Below, in pieces: positions 31,021-43,100 of a DNA stretch of 64,000 bases. Origin of the DNA: Macrostomum hystrix (taxonomy: Eukaryota; Platyhelminthes; Macrostomidae). The stretch spans positions 248,001 through 312,000 of the forward strand of contig CATNEN010000031.1 of NCBI GenBank assembly GCA_950097015.1. The letters run 5' to 3'. Positions within the stretch are counted from its first letter, which is position 1, and each line of letters starts with the position of its first letter. The notes beneath the pieces are model-generated. The model had not been told where the DNA came from. It did not search any database and saw only the letters and a program-made list of their open reading frames with translations. A program made the position numbers and the translations under genes.

Positions 31021-33035
31021 GTAGAAAATGTACAGAGGGACTGGGCTGAGACAAATACTAATGTTTAATTTTTTAGCCTTATAATTGCTCCTCCGTACGT
31101 TCAATATTATCTGCACCTGTCGATAACTTCTTAAATGGTCACTAAGTGGATAGCTAAGCTAACCGCTTGTCTGACTAGGCTAGCACAGCTCAGGCTACCT
31201 TATTAATTAATGAATCTGTGGGATACTGGAGACTAATTACAGGAAACGTCCACTTTTTGCCTTGTGGGAAAACGGGTTGGCCATTTGCAAGGACGTGGGC
31301 TTCTATGAAGCAGTCGGTGCGACCACCAGCTTTGGCTGCGGGTCAAATGCGGCCAAACACCGCAGTACTGTACTCGTAGTTGGGCTGCGATTGTATTGCC
31401 GAAATTGTGAACGCCATACGCTTAAAGCCTGGCGAAAAAAATAGATTTCAACGCTTATCTGCCACAGCGACTGCAATCGAAACGGATTGAAAGGGAACTG
31501 CAGCAGAAAGTGCAAGCCACGACTGGAAAGAGGAAAGTGGAATGGATGAATTGGGCTTCAAGCCGAGACATGTCTTAAAGGCAGGCAGCAGCTATAGTCC
31601 TACTGCATGGCTGTTTATGCATATGGGAATCCTGGCCGATCGGAACAGCCCTTCTCGCTGTTCTACGCCTAGAATAATACGCCAGCCATCTGCCTTCCTT
31701 TTCCTCCCACCGCGGCTACTTGGGGCTGCTGGTCCAATGGCAATAGCAAAAAAAGAGACGCCGAAAGACACTCGCCGCGTGCCTGCCGACCCCCGAATCG
31801 GCCCTCCGCCCCGTGTGTCTCACGTTGACAAATTGGCGGATAATGGAGAGGTATCGGACCTCATCTGGTGCACAGCACACCTGCAGGAACAGTGATTTAG
31901 AATTTAAGATCGACTTGACCCATCTACACAATAAGTCCGTCCGAGATTACTCTTTAATGGTAGACGTCGACGCGATACCCACCAAGCGAAAACGAGGAGT
32001 TCAGTGACGGAGCAGTTACGCGCCCGCAAAGTACCCAAGCTCGAATCTACTAATTCCTTAAAACCATAGTCGACTGGCAGAAATAACGATTCGCAGAGTT
32101 CAGAAATGAAATTCCACATTAGATCCAGTGAGATGGAATCGGCAGCTGATTAAGATTCAAGTCCTGAGATAACGCCAGCCAAGTAAATTCTCTTCAGCGA
32201 CCCCTAGAATTCAGCCGTTACCCGAAGCGCTTTCGCATAGCTCTGGGACATGGATAGGATAAGGACAGAGGCCCGTGCTGTAGCATAATTCACATTTAAC
32301 ATTCAACTCCTCAACATCGAATGATTCTGGATAGAACCCTGCGTTTTGACCTCGACTGGACTGCTTTCCCAGAAAAGCTGGCTTGAGGCGGATTGCCAGA
32401 CACCAAGGCTTACAGCCGCCTCCTGGCGAAGCTGCAGATTGAATTAGACGCTCTGTGCCCATACAGCGCAAGCGAACTAGCCAGCGGATAAGTTTTGGAA
32501 GCTTCAAAACAGCTTGCACGAACTGCTGCTTCAGGCATAATAATGCTATATAATCAGGCCAAATTCGAACGGAACATTCTTAGGAGGCTTGAGAAATACG
32601 CACTTTTATACTGTTCAGTCCGTGGACTAGGGAGCGGGGGCCGCTACGACCGCCAAAGTTAATGCCAACGCAAGACAACTGCAAGGTGACTTTTTCAAAG
32701 ACATCATGCGAAGTTCGCAAATCCTTATAGGACATGGCGAAGTTCGTTTTATAATTATGTAGTAACTGAAGTCTTAGTATCTTAAAGTTTATAAAAAAAC
32801 ATGCATCGTGACAAAGTATCTATTAATGAGGCACGCCTGTTATTGGTATGAAAAGGGCCGTAGCATGCGAAGTAGGGTTGAAAGTAAAATGTAAAAAAGT
32901 GCCGTTTTGACATATAAGAAGGTTAAAGGTGCAAAAAATAACAAAAAACGGTCGTTAATTTTTGGTTTCCCTACTGTAGATGGTCATGGGATATGTGTGA
33001 CATATGCCAACACATTTTAAAGTATTACTTTAGAA

Positions 33036-33277
33036 CAGGGGTAGGCAAACTTATTTGCTGGCGGGCCAAAGAGAGAACCTAAAAGACGACAGCGGGCCGC
33101 ATTGACTGTATAAATATGAGATGGGGGAGAGATGAGACACGGGAGAGATTAGACACGCGAGAGATTAGACCGAGAGTGATGAAACAGGACACTGTAGATG
33201 TCAGAAGGGGCAACGGGCCGGATTTGGGAGCTTCGAGGGCCGCATCTGGCCCGCGGGCCGGAGTTTGCCGACCCCTG
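33036..33277. mobile_element. hAT-type non-autonomous transposon, copy A (242 bp)
   Basis: The ends CAGGGGTAGGCAAACT and AGTTTGCCGACCCCTG form a 16-bp terminal inverted repeat with one mismatch. The 8-bp target duplication CTTTAGAA lies at 33028-33035 and 33278-33285. The length of the duplication and the ends are typical of hAT (Charlie-like) elements. The centre has about three copies of a GAGAGATTAGACAC unit. Confidence 0.92.
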
Positions 33278-33374
33278 CTTTAGAATGTTTACTTCTTGCC
33301 ACAGCGCGACATCAATGTACCATTTTTCCGACAGCGGGACCTTAACAACAATGTTTTCCAAATAGAGCGCTTCA

Positions 33375-33956
33375 TTAACAGTAGAACTACCATGGGGGGG
33401 GAGGAATTTCCCTTGACAATTTTTGTGCTGCAACCGAACGGAACAACGCAAGCACACGAAACTCAAGAACACGGGTCAACTTTTTGTTGCGCATCATCTG
33501 AAACAATAATCAAGGTACCAGCTTTTTAGACCGTCGAGATATTCAATGTTACTGGCCGATTGCCATATTTTTCCCATAAGCGCTATTGTATTTCATACAC
33601 CCCTATACACGAATTAGCACTGCGCCTCAGTGCGGCCTTGCCAGGCCTTCAAAATTTATCAGCACGTCGCACGAATGTGCCTGCATCATCTCCGACTTCG
33701 GTGGTCACCTAACTTTATGTAGACGGATTTGCTGGACCTTCAAGAGCTACAACAGGTGGATATAGGCCACTATGGACACCTGACGCAAATGTCTACAATT
33801 TGACATTTTGACAGCTCAACCACAGTACACCATCGTCTAATCTGTCAATCAGTCACCACCGTATGCTGTTAGCATTCAGGCACTGCGAAAAAAAATCTCA
33901 GGGGGCCCATTGGTATAAAAACAGGCAGTAAAATGGCTTGGTAGTCCTACAGTTAA
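33375..33956. mobile_element. Non-autonomous TTAA-flanked DNA transposon, copy 2 (inverted)
   Basis: TTAA at 33375-33378 and 33953-33956. The interior (33379-33952, 574 bp) is the reverse complement of the 28202-28819 element with substitutions and small deletions. Confidence 0.82.
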
Positions 33957-35271
33957 CCAAATATTGAAGCTCGTGCTTTAAAACTTTAACTGTGTTGCGC
34001 TTTTACGGCAGAGCTAACACAGAACAAATTGCTCTGCCTAATTATTGTCAACTTCACAGGCCATAACTTTAAAGCAACTCGGAAACCTACTTTACTTAGA
34101 GTCAAATATCAATTCCTACTCATGCAACTGAAAGGCCTCGATGTTCTCGAGGCATAGATCCCATTGATGTCCCGTATCCTCATTTAAATCTTGCGTCCCA
34201 AGCGGACTCATTAAGTGCCAATGCACTTCGATTCGCTATGAAAAACTACAAAATTCATAGCTTTCAGCAGCAGGCAAACGAAAAGTCACAAAAAACTGAA
34301 TAAAAAATGAACAAGCCAAATAACCGGCCGTACGTGTGCCACTTTTGTGAGTCAACTACAGCTAGCGATAGTAAACACTTTCATTTTGCTGCTGCTGCTG
34401 CTGCTGCTTTCGCCGCTGTGTTTATTTGCGGATCAAAAATGCAACTCGTTATTTTTATTTTTAGCGGGGTATATTTTTGATAACGGCCTAATAGATTGGC
34501 CAGGGTGATTGAGAGCTGTGACTAACTAAATGAATGAAAGAATGGTAATAAAAAATAATCAATTTCAGCACACAGGTAAATTGGCGTTCAATTTAAATTG
34601 CGGGGCTTATAAAGTTTAACAAGTTCATAATAGTCACAGTGTGAGACTAATAATAATGCTGCATAGGAAATAGCACAACAGAAATGCATCATAAGCTGTT
34701 TGAATATTACATTTGATTACCTGCTGACAGACAGCCACTTAGAGATTGAGAGTAAAAAATAAAATATACTAATTGAGCTAGTGAACAATTTAGCATGAGG
34801 CAGGGGTATAGGTGCAGAAATTGCAGACTGTGGCATGAAAACTGAGTCAGATTAGCACCAGGTCAATAAATCATCAGTTTGATGGACTTAGTAGTGCGAT
34901 ATTATTATAACAAAGATCCCGACAAAAGTAAATGGCTAAAAAATAGAGCGCTTTCAAGTAATTGCTAGCCGGACAATGAGTTAAAAAAGAATGTGAGAGA
35001 ATTAGAGGCAGGGCGGTACAAAAGTAAGAAAGCAGAGTGTAGACCCGACCACAACAGGACAATTTAAATCTGCTGCTGTTATTAGTCGAATGCTTAGGGA
35101 CAATACTGATGTTAAGTTCTAAACAACATTGCTAATCCTTTAAACAAATGTAGTTCGTGTCTTAGTTCCATTTAAAAGCTGTAAGATTATTTACACTGAT
35201 ATTAATATTCCAAGCCGACTAGTCCCAGATTAGAAGTTCGCAAGCATACTACTACTAGTAGCGCTATCAGG
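33957..35271. other. Intergenic region downstream of INCENP
   Basis: AT-rich, no recognised gene. It includes a short CTG run at about 34389-34408. Confidence 0.5.
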
Positions 35272-37582
35272 TCAGTGCTGCTGACTGGACACAATTCTGC
35301 GCAGAGAGGCGCCAGGCGGTGTGTTCCAGACGGCGCTGCTGCTTCTAGGAGCCTTCTCGTTGCCAGTAGGAAACACCTGTTTTAAGGTGGCCGCCAGGTC
35401 GAAGGTCTCAACCGGTTTAAACACGGACCACCAGTGCGGGCCACGCAGGTGCTGCTTTGCAAAGAATCGATGCTTCTGTTTGCCAAGCACCCAGCTGGGC
35501 AGAGCATGACGCGGCGTGTCTTCGTTATCTGTCTCAGCGTCTGAGTTCAGATCGTCCAGCGGATAAGTCTGCGGCGACTGGCGCGGCGGCGGGATCAGCT
35601 TCTTCTCGTAGGCGGTGGTGGGCACAAACTGCTGCGATCCTTTCAAAGCATCGGACTGCTTCTGCCATGCACGCTGAGCAGCTTCCGCCTCCTTCCGCTT
35701 CCGCTCCGCTTCTTCCGCTTCCCTTTGCTTCCGTTGGGCCTCTTCGGCGGCGGATTTTCTCTGCTGCTCCGCCTCTTCTTCAGCGGCCTTCCGCTTGCGC
35801 TCGGCCTCCTCCGCTGATTTCCGCTTTCGCTCCTCTTCCTCTGCGGCCCTCTTCGCCTGGGCCGCGGCTTCCTCAGCCAATTTGCGCTTCTGTTCGGCTT
35901 CCTGCTTCTCGGCCGCTAGACGTTTTCGCTCCGCCTCTTCGGCCGCTTTCCTCTCCTGGGTCTGGCGCCTCTCCTCCTCCAGCTTTTTGCGCTCGTCCTC
36001 AACTCGGCGCTTCTCCTCAGCTTTGCGCTGCTCTTCTTCCGCCGCCCTCCTTTTGTCATCATCCGCTTTCCGCTGCTTCCTCTCTGTCTCTTCGCGCCGC
36101 TTGGCTTCCACCTGCAGCACCTGGGCAACCCGGCCAGTCAGCTCGGCGGTCATCAGTTTCTGAGCTGACCTGGCCTGCGCCTCCTGCTGACGCTTCTGGG
36201 CATTCTCCAGCACCCGCTTGCGCTTCTCCTCCTTGTCGCGAGCCTTCTGAGCCCGCAGCTCTTCCGCCTTTTCGCGTCGCTTGCGCAGGCGCTCCTCTTC
36301 GGCGCGCTCCTTCTCTTCTAGGAGGCGGCGTCTTTGCTGCTCTTCGGCAGCATCGTCGGAGGCGCGGGAAACTGCGCCGCCTCCGCCACCTGCGTCGTGA
36401 TGCGGCACACGAGCTCGAGTCTTACCTCCCAGAACCTTGCTAGTTGACGCGGTGCCGTAGCGACTAGATGTCGAGGACGGAACTCCGCTGCCGCCGTAGG
36501 TCGCCACCGGTGTTCGCCCGACACCGCCGCCAGTTGCAGAGCCAATGTAGCCCCCATCATCAACCGACATAAGTGAGACATTGCCATCCACCATCTGGCA
36601 GCTTGCGTCATCTGTCATATAAGAAACGGCATCGCCCACACCAGCCGGTGTTGACAACGGTGCTTTTCGCGGCGACGAAGCGGCCTGAGCGGCGATATCA
36701 ACAGCGAGGGCGGCGGAGGTATGAGATTTGCTGGCGGCGCCGACAAACTGTGGAGCAGCCAGTGGCGCGTGGAACTGGCGAGACACGGCTGCGGCAGCCG
36801 GAGTCATGCAGGCCGGTGCCCGGTAGGGTGCGCCAGCCGCAGTTTTCTGCTTCTTTTTCTCGGCCTCTGCTGTGCCGACGATGCCGCGAGTAAATGGCGA
36901 TGCGGCTACGGGAGATCGGAGACGCTTTTTCGACGACTCGGCAACTGGGCGAGAAAGAAGGATGTATGACTTAAATGACATTCTGTGCAATTAGACATAA
37001 AAAGTGTGTTAAACAAGTAAATGCAATGCTAAACTTACCAAGTCTGCTAGCAGCCGCTGGCCTGCCCCTGTTAGTTGCCGAAGCTGCATTACTAGTACTA
37101 GCAGCCGCTCCTCGTCCAGTTGTTTTGCTGGCAGCTGCCGCAGCGGCCCGGGTACAGCGAGTCGCTGAAGCGCTGGCTGTCGCGGCAACAGCGCGAGTTC
37201 TGATTGGCCGGGATGCGGCAGTGTTAGAGTTATTGATTGGACTGCGAGATCGCCGAGTGCCGGGCCCAGCTAGCAGCATGTCTAAGCTGATGGGACCGTC
37301 GTCGAAGACCGCAGCAGTGGCCGTCGCTGTGGAAAGTACAGACGACTCGTGCTGCTGCTGATTGCGGCTTGTCGCGGCGCCAACCCGCTTGGCCTTTTTC
37401 TTAGGCTTTGGCGTTTTAGTTGGCAAGGGATTCAAATTTCGGCCCTCAACTAGGCCGGGAATACGCTCAAAGGCCTGCTCCAGCAAGGCCAGCTGATCAC
37501 TGTACAGCTTCTCGGTGGCCTCCTCCGCTTTTTGACGTAGGCGCAGAAGCCCGAGACCGGGAAAGGTTTGACAGCTGGCCAT
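35272..37582 (-). CDS. INCENP: Inner centromere protein INCENP (chromosomal passenger complex)
   Basis: Two minus-strand exons, 37582-37039 and 36944-35272, give 738 residues. The 94-bp intron has GTAAGT at the donor and a pyrimidine-rich CTTTCTCGCCCAG acceptor, with phases matching. INCENP scaffolds Aurora B, Survivin and Borealin at centromeres and the spindle midzone. The N-terminus (LALLEQAFERIPGLVEG) fits the region that binds Survivin and Borealin. The middle is Ala/Ser/Arg-rich, then comes a long Glu/Lys/Arg helix (EEERLRKRREKAEELRAQKA onward, about 200 residues) of the single-alpha-helix type. The C-terminal IN-box is clear: YPLDDLNSDAETDNEDTPRH, PSWV, FDLAATLKQVF and the Aurora-phosphorylated SSSAVWNTPPG. 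Length and domain order match the family. Confidence 0.95.
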
Positions 37583-38430
37583 GGCTGTTAGCTAGCAGCG
37601 AGCTGAAATGAATTCAGTGCAACTCCTAAATTAACAGTAGCAGTGTACTAAATAAATAATTTCATTACAGAAAGCTAGAATACTTTGTTCATTTTCAAAT
37701 AATGTAAGGCCTGTGAATAGACTAAGAATTGGATGTACAATCTCATTTGTATTATCTTTTAATTTATCTTTTTATAATTCTCTTTGAAGAGAGAGCACAC
37801 TTAAATAAGAAAATAAGACAAGTGTCTGTATCCTGACATATGTCAAGATGTGTATGACATTTTGCCAGATAGATTAAGTACAAGGTAACAGCACCCAAAT
37901 ATTACCATTCGGTAAACTTAACAAAAGTTAAGCAAATAAGCAAATAAAGCTAACTTTAAATGAGAATAAAGTATGTTAAACTATGTGACTCATTGTCAAT
38001 ACCCACTGAATAAAATATGATGAAGCATCTCTACTATATTTTATTTAGGGAGATTAGGGAGGCTAAGTTGGGCTAAGAAAAAGAAAACTGTACTTTGTCA
38101 ATTTGTTATAGTCTAGAAAGAATATATGCTATACATGGACGAACTATACATGTATGATTTGATTAGTTCATCAAAAAGTTGGCAATGAGCAAACCAAATG
38201 ACAATTAAGCAAAAGCAACCTGAATGCTTATGTCAAAGTATGGCATGGAATTTTCCATCATTTTCCATCGTTTTCCATGGCCATAACTGGCTTGGCAGCA
38301 TCTGAAGAGCAGAAAAAATCGCAGCAACATTTCTAACCTTCACTAGTGACTTCAATCAGACAATATTTCCTAGCTTCCAACTGAGAATGGCTAGACAGCA
38401 ACCTAGACCTCCATGGATTGTGCCTCCCAA
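37583..38430. other. Intergenic region, probable INCENP promoter side
   Basis: AT-rich. I see no clear core promoter. A short direct repeat of TTTTCCAT lies near 38250-38280. Confidence 0.4.
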
Positions 38431-38485
38431 CGAAATTCTGCCAGCTCAAGCACTGACAAAGCTCAACCTCAACTAAAGGGACCTA

Positions 38486-38890
38486 ATGTCAGTAACACAA
38501 AATGTGGATGAGAGTTTGCATTGGCTTGCGTGGCATGGACTGCTCAGCAATCAGTGGACATACCCATGTGCTATGTGTAAGCAGAAGAATCTACAGCACA
38601 AGGGCGACGAATGGTATATTGACAGCTATGCCAGGGACTGCAAAATTTGTTCCCACCAGGAGAGTATACACAAGGGCTCTTTCTTTGAGGCCAGCCACCT
38701 TGATCTGCAACAGCTGATCACCCTACTGCTCTGCTGGGCCAAGAATGAGTCAATGTCAGCAGTTATGTATGAGTGCCACATTAGCAGCCACAGTGCCATC
38801 AACTGGCTCAAACTTGTTCAAGATATCTGCTGCGAGTATTTTGTGGACTATCAGATGCAGTTGGGCGGCCCTGCACTGTTTGCCTGCTGT
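38486..38890 (+). pseudogene. Merlin/ISXO2-like transposase, N-terminal part
   Basis: The ORF matches the start of Merlin (IS1595/ISXO2-like) transposases: LHWLAWHGLL, a CAMCKQ...CKICSH zinc-binding pair, SIHKGSFFEASHLDLQQL, LLLCWAKNESM, ECHISSHSAINW and LGGP. The frame then leaves the family at the point where the catalytic DDE region (VEIDES in relatives) should begin, so the transposase is truncated. A C-terminal piece is found about 1 kb downstream. Confidence 0.8.
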
Positions 38891-38949
38891 TTTGTTCTGT
38901 TTACATGCATTTAGCACAATTTTTAATTAAAAAAAGAATTTTGCAAACA

Positions 38950-39420
38950 GAATATACATGAGCAACACCTGGCCGAGTGAAACGAGGGCCAAGCAAGGTA
39001 AAGTCACAAAAACCAATTGACCAAGCACAAAAAAATCAGAGGGGGGACCAAGCATACATGTGCAACCTCCCAAATCTTAGCCGGCCGTGCGACTTTGTTC
39101 ATTTCATTGCTCTATTTATGACTTAGTTTGCTCTCATTTGCTCCATTTTTCTCTCCCCTTTTTCCTTTTCTTCACACCTTTTTTGCGCTTAGTTGATTGG
39201 TTTCTGCAACTTACCTTGCTGGCCCTTGTTTCACCTGGCTGGTTCGGCCGGGTGTTGCACATGTATGGGACCAAGGGACAAAAAAGGAAAGCGTGAAGAA
39301 AAGGAAAAAGTGTAGAGAAAAAGAGAGCAAATGAGAGCAAACTAAGTCGTAAATAGAGCAATGAAACAAACTAAGTCGCAAATGAGAGCAAACTAAGTCA
39401 TAAATAGAGCAAAAAAAATT
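38950..39420. repeat. Fold-back repeat inside the broken Merlin element
   Basis: TTCATTGCTCTATTTATGAC (39098-39120 area) through TTTGCTCTCATTTGCT is inverted at about 39325-39365, and the block around CAACACCTGGCCG...GTGAAACGAGGGCC (38963-39000) is inverted at about 39190-39260. Together these give a stem of several hundred bases. After the right arm, AGAGCAAACTAAGTC repeats occur in tandem (39330-39410). Confidence 0.65.
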
Positions 39421-39939
39421 TAATTTTTAAATTTAAATTAAAATTTTTTAATTTAAATTGATTTGATTTGACATTGTACAATATATACTACCTACTGTCA
39501 TGGTACTATATACAACCATTGTCACCTTCAACAATAGGCAGAGTACAACTTTTGCAATGCCAATTCTACTTGTTATTTTAAGTGCTCCACTTAGAGACTA
39601 GGCCAAAAAATTTGTCACCAAAATTCTTGGTATTTTTATCAAAATGTTAAATGTGTAGCTATCAATAAAATATAATTACCTGCATCCATTCCTAATGGCC
39701 TCTGCCATAGCCTAACAAAGAGAAATGTTTATGTTTATGTACACATGGAGTATAGTCGGCAATGTTCTACTTCCATTCATTATATTATTTTTTCATTTGT
39801 ATTCGTGCCACACGTGGATTCTGAGTTTGAAAAAGTTGTGCTGATGTGGCTTTGCCGTGACTTGACACTTGGATCTATGTCTATGGCAAAATCTGGCAAA
39901 TATGGGGGAACAGGAAGCTAAAGCACAGAAATTCTGCAG

Positions 39940-40100
39940 CTGAAGATTTTGCGAAGGCCAAGCTGCGTCAAATGCATGGCACAAGTTCTGCTCTATTCAA
40001 AAGCCACCTCAAAGAATTCTTATGGCGCCGTCTATACCCCAAGAATAGCTTCAGTGCCCTCCTCTACTGGATTAGGCACTATTATACCCAGTTTGAAAGA
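39940..40100 (+). pseudogene. Merlin transposase, C-terminal remnant
   Basis: HGTSSALFKSHLKEFLWRRL followed by LLYWIRHYYTQFE resembles the end of Merlin/ISXO2 transposases (F..hl.EF.WR...). It has the same strand and order as the N-terminal part at 38486, so one transposon was split or internally replaced. Confidence 0.6.
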
Positions 40101-40189
40101 AGAAAGACTGACCAAGACTTTTCAGAACTGTGTGACCAAACTACTGACTTTTTGTTACCATTAAACTTGTTTTTTGTCATTATCTGACA

Positions 40190-43100
40190 TTTGCAAACAA
40201 AAAAATAATATAGGCCTAACAAACGGAAGTAGAACATTGCCATATAGTCATATAGACTCAGCTATATTTGAGCCTAGTATTAGGCCTAATGCCTTAAAAA
40301 GCACAATGGCAATGTACCTGATTCTATACCCACATGACTAGGTCTATCTAAATGTAAATGAGCAAGGTCTACAAATCTACAAATATTTATTATAGGGCCT
40401 AATTTATAGGGGTCTAGCTACTACCAATAGCAAAATATTCAGACATGTTTAGACATTCACCTGAAGCTCATATACAAATTTTGAATACTATTGAAGGCGC
40501 TGATGGCCAGACAACAAACTTAGGCATAGGCCTAGCTTATTAGCAACTCCTAGGGATGTGGTAGGCCCTAGTATGGAACAAATTCGTGAACATTCGTGAA
40601 CAAGCCACAAATGGCATTAGGCCTAACAACTTGTTGTAACTTGATTAAGGAAAGACTTAACTTAGGGACCTAGCTACTATTTATTTCAACTTGATTACAA
40701 ATACTTTGGCCCCGAATACTTTTCGTAAGGACTACGGGCCCTAAGGGCCATCGAACAATTGAATATTGTCTTAACTCTTAACCAAACATTTTTCTCTATT
40801 TAAGAAGAAACTGCTTTCGAAAAGTGACGCTAGCGACGCATATTTTTTACTATACTAGGCCTAGTTGAAGATGACGAAACTAAACGACTAGGTAATGCAC
40901 ATATAAGCTTCCGAGTCACTTATTAGTCCTGCAATACGTCTAAGAATGCTCTAGTGGCGGCCATAATTAAAATAATACTTTTAAATTTTAAAATAAACAA
41001 ATCAGTAAAAGTACTTAATAAAACCCGAAAGCGTTGATTTTTATTTACTCTTTGCATTTCTAATTGTAATTGGCTTTTCATTAGGCCAATCTTGCTTAAA
41101 CTTTGTTTCTTTCACGTTAACATGCCTTGCACAGCGTGATAAGAGTAACGTCGGATCTTTGCCATGAGAGGACCACAAGGGCCACTACAGTAAAAACTAA
41201 AACTGGTCCTTGCAATGAAGTACGACTGCTATATTGTAGTATCATTTTGCATGTATCACTAGGAATAGGAGCTAAGGATGACTCGAGCACATACATGTGT
41301 TTACTTCGTACGTAATCCCTATATGTCTCATATATGGTATGTCACTTGTCACTTTCCTGTTATTGCAGCGGTTTACGATCCTTATAACCTGTATCTATTG
41401 TTGGGGCCTGGTGACTACGAATAATTTCTAATTTCTTAGAGAAGTGCGTACATAGGCTGTCTCTTTTTGGACACTCATCGACCTTGGAACGTCTAATTTG
41501 AATTGTGCTGCATCCCTTTAGGAATCCCCTATGCATGCAAATGTCCTCTTTCTTGCTGAAGCATCTATACTCCCTGAGAATACCGGCCTTATACTACCAG
41601 AGTCAGTAGCTTCGGCCACTGACCTTGGAGAGTTGAGTAAATCCTCTTTCAAGAGCTAGCGGAAGCCTTGTTTTGTCACAGTCCATTGAATTGTGCTGTC
41701 CCGGAGGTGGCTGCCGCATGGTGGCAGCCCTGTTAGCAGGTTCTACCTTTCCACAACCCTGGCCTGTTCCACTTGGCCCCAATAAGATTTTGGCTACTCA
41801 GTCATGCACACCAAAATGCTACTCTAATATCCATGAGCGGTAGATTGTAAAGGATCAGATGAGGCCCGGTTCTCCCCTTGTTTGCTCCCTGGGAGTCGTT
41901 ATCGCCTGCAGGAGCGTAAGGCTTTAGAAGGCGACATCATACTGCACTGCACATGCAGGCTGCCTGGCGATCGATCTCTCGAGCGGTATACTGACTCTGC
42001 TACTGAGATCGGAGAAATTATAGCTGTCTTACTGAGCAAAAGTTACTAATAAATTGTTTTCGACATTTTGCTTGCCACAGAATGGAAAGGATCTTCCAGA
42101 ATATGGGAAGAATGATGCGTGCAAAATGGATGATATGATAATGGGTTTTTAATAAGTATATTTGTAAAAGAAAATAAAAGTCTTTTGTATTTAGTTTCAA
42201 AATAAAGAATCATTAAACTTCTGTATTCTGTAAGCAGGAAAAAACTGAAGGAGCATGAGCTAAGCATGTTGTAAACAAGGACTCCTCTTCTTCTTGGTCC
42301 TTGCTTGTTATGATATGAACCTTACATCTGATCAGGTAACTACACGCTATCTCGAAATGCCTCGATGATCTTAACAAATTGGATACTTATTTTTACTTTT
42401 TTGTAATGAACAGTTGTTTTTGTCGATAGATATAAATTTTATTGATTGCATACTTCTAGTTATAAATTAATACAAGATGTTAACTGTTTAAGCTGTAAAT
42501 TATTATTTGTCGATTCATCTCTTACATTTAAAAAGTTATTTAAAAAACGAGTCGACATTTTACTTTGTTGTAAATCACTCACATTGCGTGCATATCCCTA
42601 AATTGCGGAGGCAATGGAGACAAAAACAGTTGATAGCTATTGCTCGTACAGTGTGTGCAGGTCTAATAAACTTCATGATATTTAAGGACTTCTGTTTTTC
42701 TGTTTGATTGTTTTACGAAATTAAAAATTTGTTGTGATGCAACAAATCAACAATAACGAAAACCGCAATTACTGAATAACAGTCAATTGACAATTGTTTT
42801 TTAATTTTTAACTAAAAAATAAACTAAATTTGAGTCAATTAAAATTAACTTCTATGAATTTGGTGTCAATAAAAATGCTCCCAGATAAGTCCTAGGTCCT
42901 TTCTGTTTCTGTTTGCTGCTGTTTATCTTTAGGGCCTATCAAATTTTTCTCTTTTTGGTAAATTTTATTCAATAATGGAGGTCAATATATTACTTAATGC
43001 ATGCCAATCACCCAATCAGTAGCTATTGTTAATACTAAATCATACCACATCTAGCTTTATTAAATTTAGGTATTTAGTAATTATGAAATTATGACCAAAT

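Larger units (their letters stand above)
28820..33027. other. Long intergenic region
   Basis: 4.2 kb without a recognisable gene. It holds a CTG triplet run (30050-30096), a four-copy repeat of about 37 bp (30880-31020) and the motif CTGTTCAGTCCGTGGACT at 32611-32628. The many short open frames on both strands show no family features. Confidence 0.5.

Noticed and set aside
35457-36443. 328-residue plus-strand open frame
   Set aside because: Antisense shadow of the Glu/Lys/Arg-rich INCENP helix; Ser/Pro/Ala composition follows from the opposite strand.
36960-36990. Alternative INCENP exon 2 acceptor at the CACAG near 36983
   Set aside because: It would join exon 1 in the wrong phase and lead to a stop; the CTTTCTCGCCCAG acceptor at 36945 keeps the frame.
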